A DNA stretch of 6,341 nucleotides, from assembly GCA_029259835.1 (NCBI GenBank), contig JAJDEL010000809.1, positions 1 to 6,341 on the forward strand, written 5' to 3'. This stretch comes from Planctomicrobium sp. (GTDB lineage Bacteria > Planctomycetota > Planctomycetia > Planctomycetales > Planctomycetaceae). Shown piece after piece: positions 4,958-6,341 of the stretch. How positions within the stretch are numbered: position 1 is the stretch's first letter; each line of letters begins with the position of its first letter. The position numbers and the translations under genes were made by a program. The notes under the pieces are model-generated. The model had not been told where the DNA came from, ran no database searches, and saw only the letters and a program-made list of their open reading frames with translations.

Positions 4958-6223
4958 ATGCAATCGATGGCTTTGTGTCCGAATTGTCGGGTTTTGTTGA
5001 CTGCTGGTAAATCAGAACCGGCGGTTTTTAGTTGCTCGAAATGTTCCGGGCAGTTCATTCGGCACGACTCTGAACTTGATGTGGCAGCGGACTTCCCAAC
5101 ACAGGAGCAGCCAGCGGGAATCACTCCTCTCTCGTGTCCGGACTGTCTCGCTTCGATGGCTCTTGTGGCATCTTCGCAGGGCAAACATCGATGTGCGGCG
5201 TGCGGTGGTGTCTGGAGCGAAGAACAACCATCGACAGTAGAGCCAGAAACGTCAAAGCCCGTAGTCGAAGAGGAACAGGTCGACGATCCTGGTTTTGTGA
5301 AGTCGCTGCTCTATGGGATTTCACTTCCAGAGCGAGCGTTGCGGTCTGCGGTTGGAATGACTGCCGGAACCTTGCGAGAAGCGGCCACTTTGATGGTGCC
5401 GCAGGCGTTTCAAAGTTCGAAGTCTTATGAAGTCGCGATTTTCAATTCGTTGAACTTCCTGACTGATACTGTCGGCGGATTTGAATCGGAATCGGCGGAT
5501 GCAAGCGATGCTGGCGAGCATCTTGCGAAGAAAGCGATTGGCAACTTTGTCGACATGGCTGGCCTGGCGACACTGCACATTTCGCCAATGTGGGTTCTTG
5601 CTGCCGTGAGTGATGTTGCCTATGGGTCGTCAACGTACATCCGTGAACTCGCAGTTGAGTTGGAGAAGCAGGGGATTATTGATGGAGCGTCAACAATTCA
5701 TAACGTGGACGACATCCTCGATGCGATTCAGCATACAAGTGGAAACATGGCTTCTTCACTCGATAAGCCTCCGCTGTCCGTCGACGAACTCCGCGCCTTT
5801 GTGAAAGAAACTCGCGAAACAATGACTCAAGCGGACCTGAAAACAATTCTACCAGAACACGAGGTTCGCAAGTATTGGGAATCGCTCCAAGAGACCGCGA
5901 CGAAGGAACACATTTCCCCCTTCGAAGCAGCCACTGCTATCGCGATGCACACTGCCCAACAAGCTTCAACAATCACAATGGGAACTGTCACAGGTGTAAA
6001 AGTCGCTGGAAGTCTGTTGCAGCGAAACGTCCTGCAACACTATCAGGATTCTCTGGTCATGTTACGTGAAGAGGGATTCTTGACGGTCCTAAGTTCGACG
6101 TACCAACCGTATGTCGGGCAAGTCTGGAACAACTTTTCAGGAGAACGAAAATCGTGGACAGAAACTCTTCTTGACCCTGGAAATGTGGTTCGTTTCTTTC
6201 AGAAGCCAGAACAAGCTGAATAA
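4958..6223 (+). CDS. uncharacterised protein: tandem TFIIB-type zinc ribbons fused to a long helical region
   Basis: I do not recognise a named family for the whole 421-residue protein. Two zinc ribbons open it: C7-P-N-C10...C26-S-K-C29-SGQF, and C60-P-D-C63...C79-A-A-C82-GGVW. Both follow the CPxC...CxxCxGxF/W form of the TFIIB-type zinc-binding domain. An acidic linker (about 87-110) leads to a roughly 310-residue region predicted to be mostly helical. It holds a motif-like stretch 'LPERALRSAVG...LMVP' (123-148), a hydrophobic segment 'LHISPMWVLAAVSDVAYG' (206-223), 'DKPPLSVDELRAFV' (269-282), and an Ala/Thr-rich stretch (324-353) that could be amphipathic. There is no signal peptide and no certain membrane helix. 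I chose ATG 4958 because GGAG (4947-4950) is 7 nt upstream; the in-frame GTG at 4952 would be only 1 nt from it. It is separated from purA by 156 bp, with no clear terminator between them. A role in metal-dependent protein or nucleic-acid binding is only a guess. Confidence 0.8.
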   Translation: MQSMALCPNCRVLLTAGKSEPAVFSCSKCSGQFIRHDSELDVAADFPTQEQPAGITPLSCPDCLASMALVASSQGKHRCAACGGVWSEEQPSTVEPETSKPVVEEEQVDDPGFVKSLLYGISLPERALRSAVGMTAGTLREAATLMVPQAFQSSKSYEVAIFNSLNFLTDTVGGFESESADASDAGEHLAKKAIGNFVDMAGLATLHISPMWVLAAVSDVAYGSSTYIRELAVELEKQGIIDGASTIHNVDDILDAIQHTSGNMASSLDKPPLSVDELRAFVKETRETMTQADLKTILPEHEVRKYWESLQETATKEHISPFEAATAIAMHTAQQASTITMGTVTGVKVAGSLLQRNVLQHYQDSLVMLREEGFLTVLSSTYQPYVGQVWNNFSGERKSWTETLLDPGNVVRFFQKPEQAE

Positions 6224-6341
6224 ATCCAACAATGATTTTCCGTGCGATTTAAGTGCGTTGATTCTACACAAGTTTCTAGGGGTGCAGCCCTGGTTATTTT
6301 GCCAGCGTGAGGGTCGTTCAAATGGTCGGACCGTTGGCTCT
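6224..6341. other. 3' flank with short interleaved inverted repeats, no gene seen
   Basis: No coding frame of note is visible. Between 6278 and 6314 are short complementary pieces: AGGG (6278-6281) with CCCT (6288-6291), and CTGG (6290-6293) with CCAG (6302-6305). An AGGG at 6309-6312 could also pair with the CCCT. None is followed by a T tract, so I do not call a terminator. The window ends before the next gene. Confidence 0.3.

Overview
The window reads as a stretch of bacterial chromosome, most likely from a planctomycete (Planctomycetota). This is inferred from the overall protein style: an adenylosuccinate synthetase with a GDEAKGK nucleotide loop, a secreted Dabb-domain protein and a tandem zinc-ribbon protein of unknown function. 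Gene order is loose, the gene gaps are about 155 to 375 bp, and there is no obvious long operon. I see no rRNA, tRNA, CRISPR array, transposase or phage gene. No gap without a gene exceeds 300 bp, except the 374 bp between two plus-strand genes, gatB and nfeD-like, if the short structured parts are counted together.

Layout. Positions 1-557 hold the 3' part of gatB (aminoacyl-tRNA amidotransferase subunit B), followed by a hairpin terminator. A candidate promoter then precedes a short NfeD-family membrane protein (732-1358). The gap after it carries a 9-bp-unit repeat of a kind I recall as dispersed in planctomycete and other environmental genomes, and a symmetrical bidirectional terminator. 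That terminator is shared with the convergent minus-strand fatty-acid desaturase gene (1542-2663), whose product starts with an unusual tandem hexapeptide tract. A 279-bp divergent intergenic region with two clear dyads separates the desaturase from a small exported Dabb-domain protein (2943-3341). An intrinsic terminator with a possible competing upstream arm lies between that gene and purA (3524-4801). The last gene (4958-6223) encodes two TFIIB-type zinc ribbons fused to a roughly 310-residue helical region that I do not recognise.

How the genes relate. gatB (translation) and purA (purine synthesis) are housekeeping genes. The NfeD-like protein and the desaturase both act at the membrane and could both contribute to membrane homeostasis, but they are convergent and show no sign of co-regulation. 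I do not see a clear new multi-gene system. The best candidates for something undescribed are the zinc-ribbon fusion protein, the hexapeptide tract on the desaturase, the two nucleotide-site substitutions in PurA, and the structured intergenic elements.
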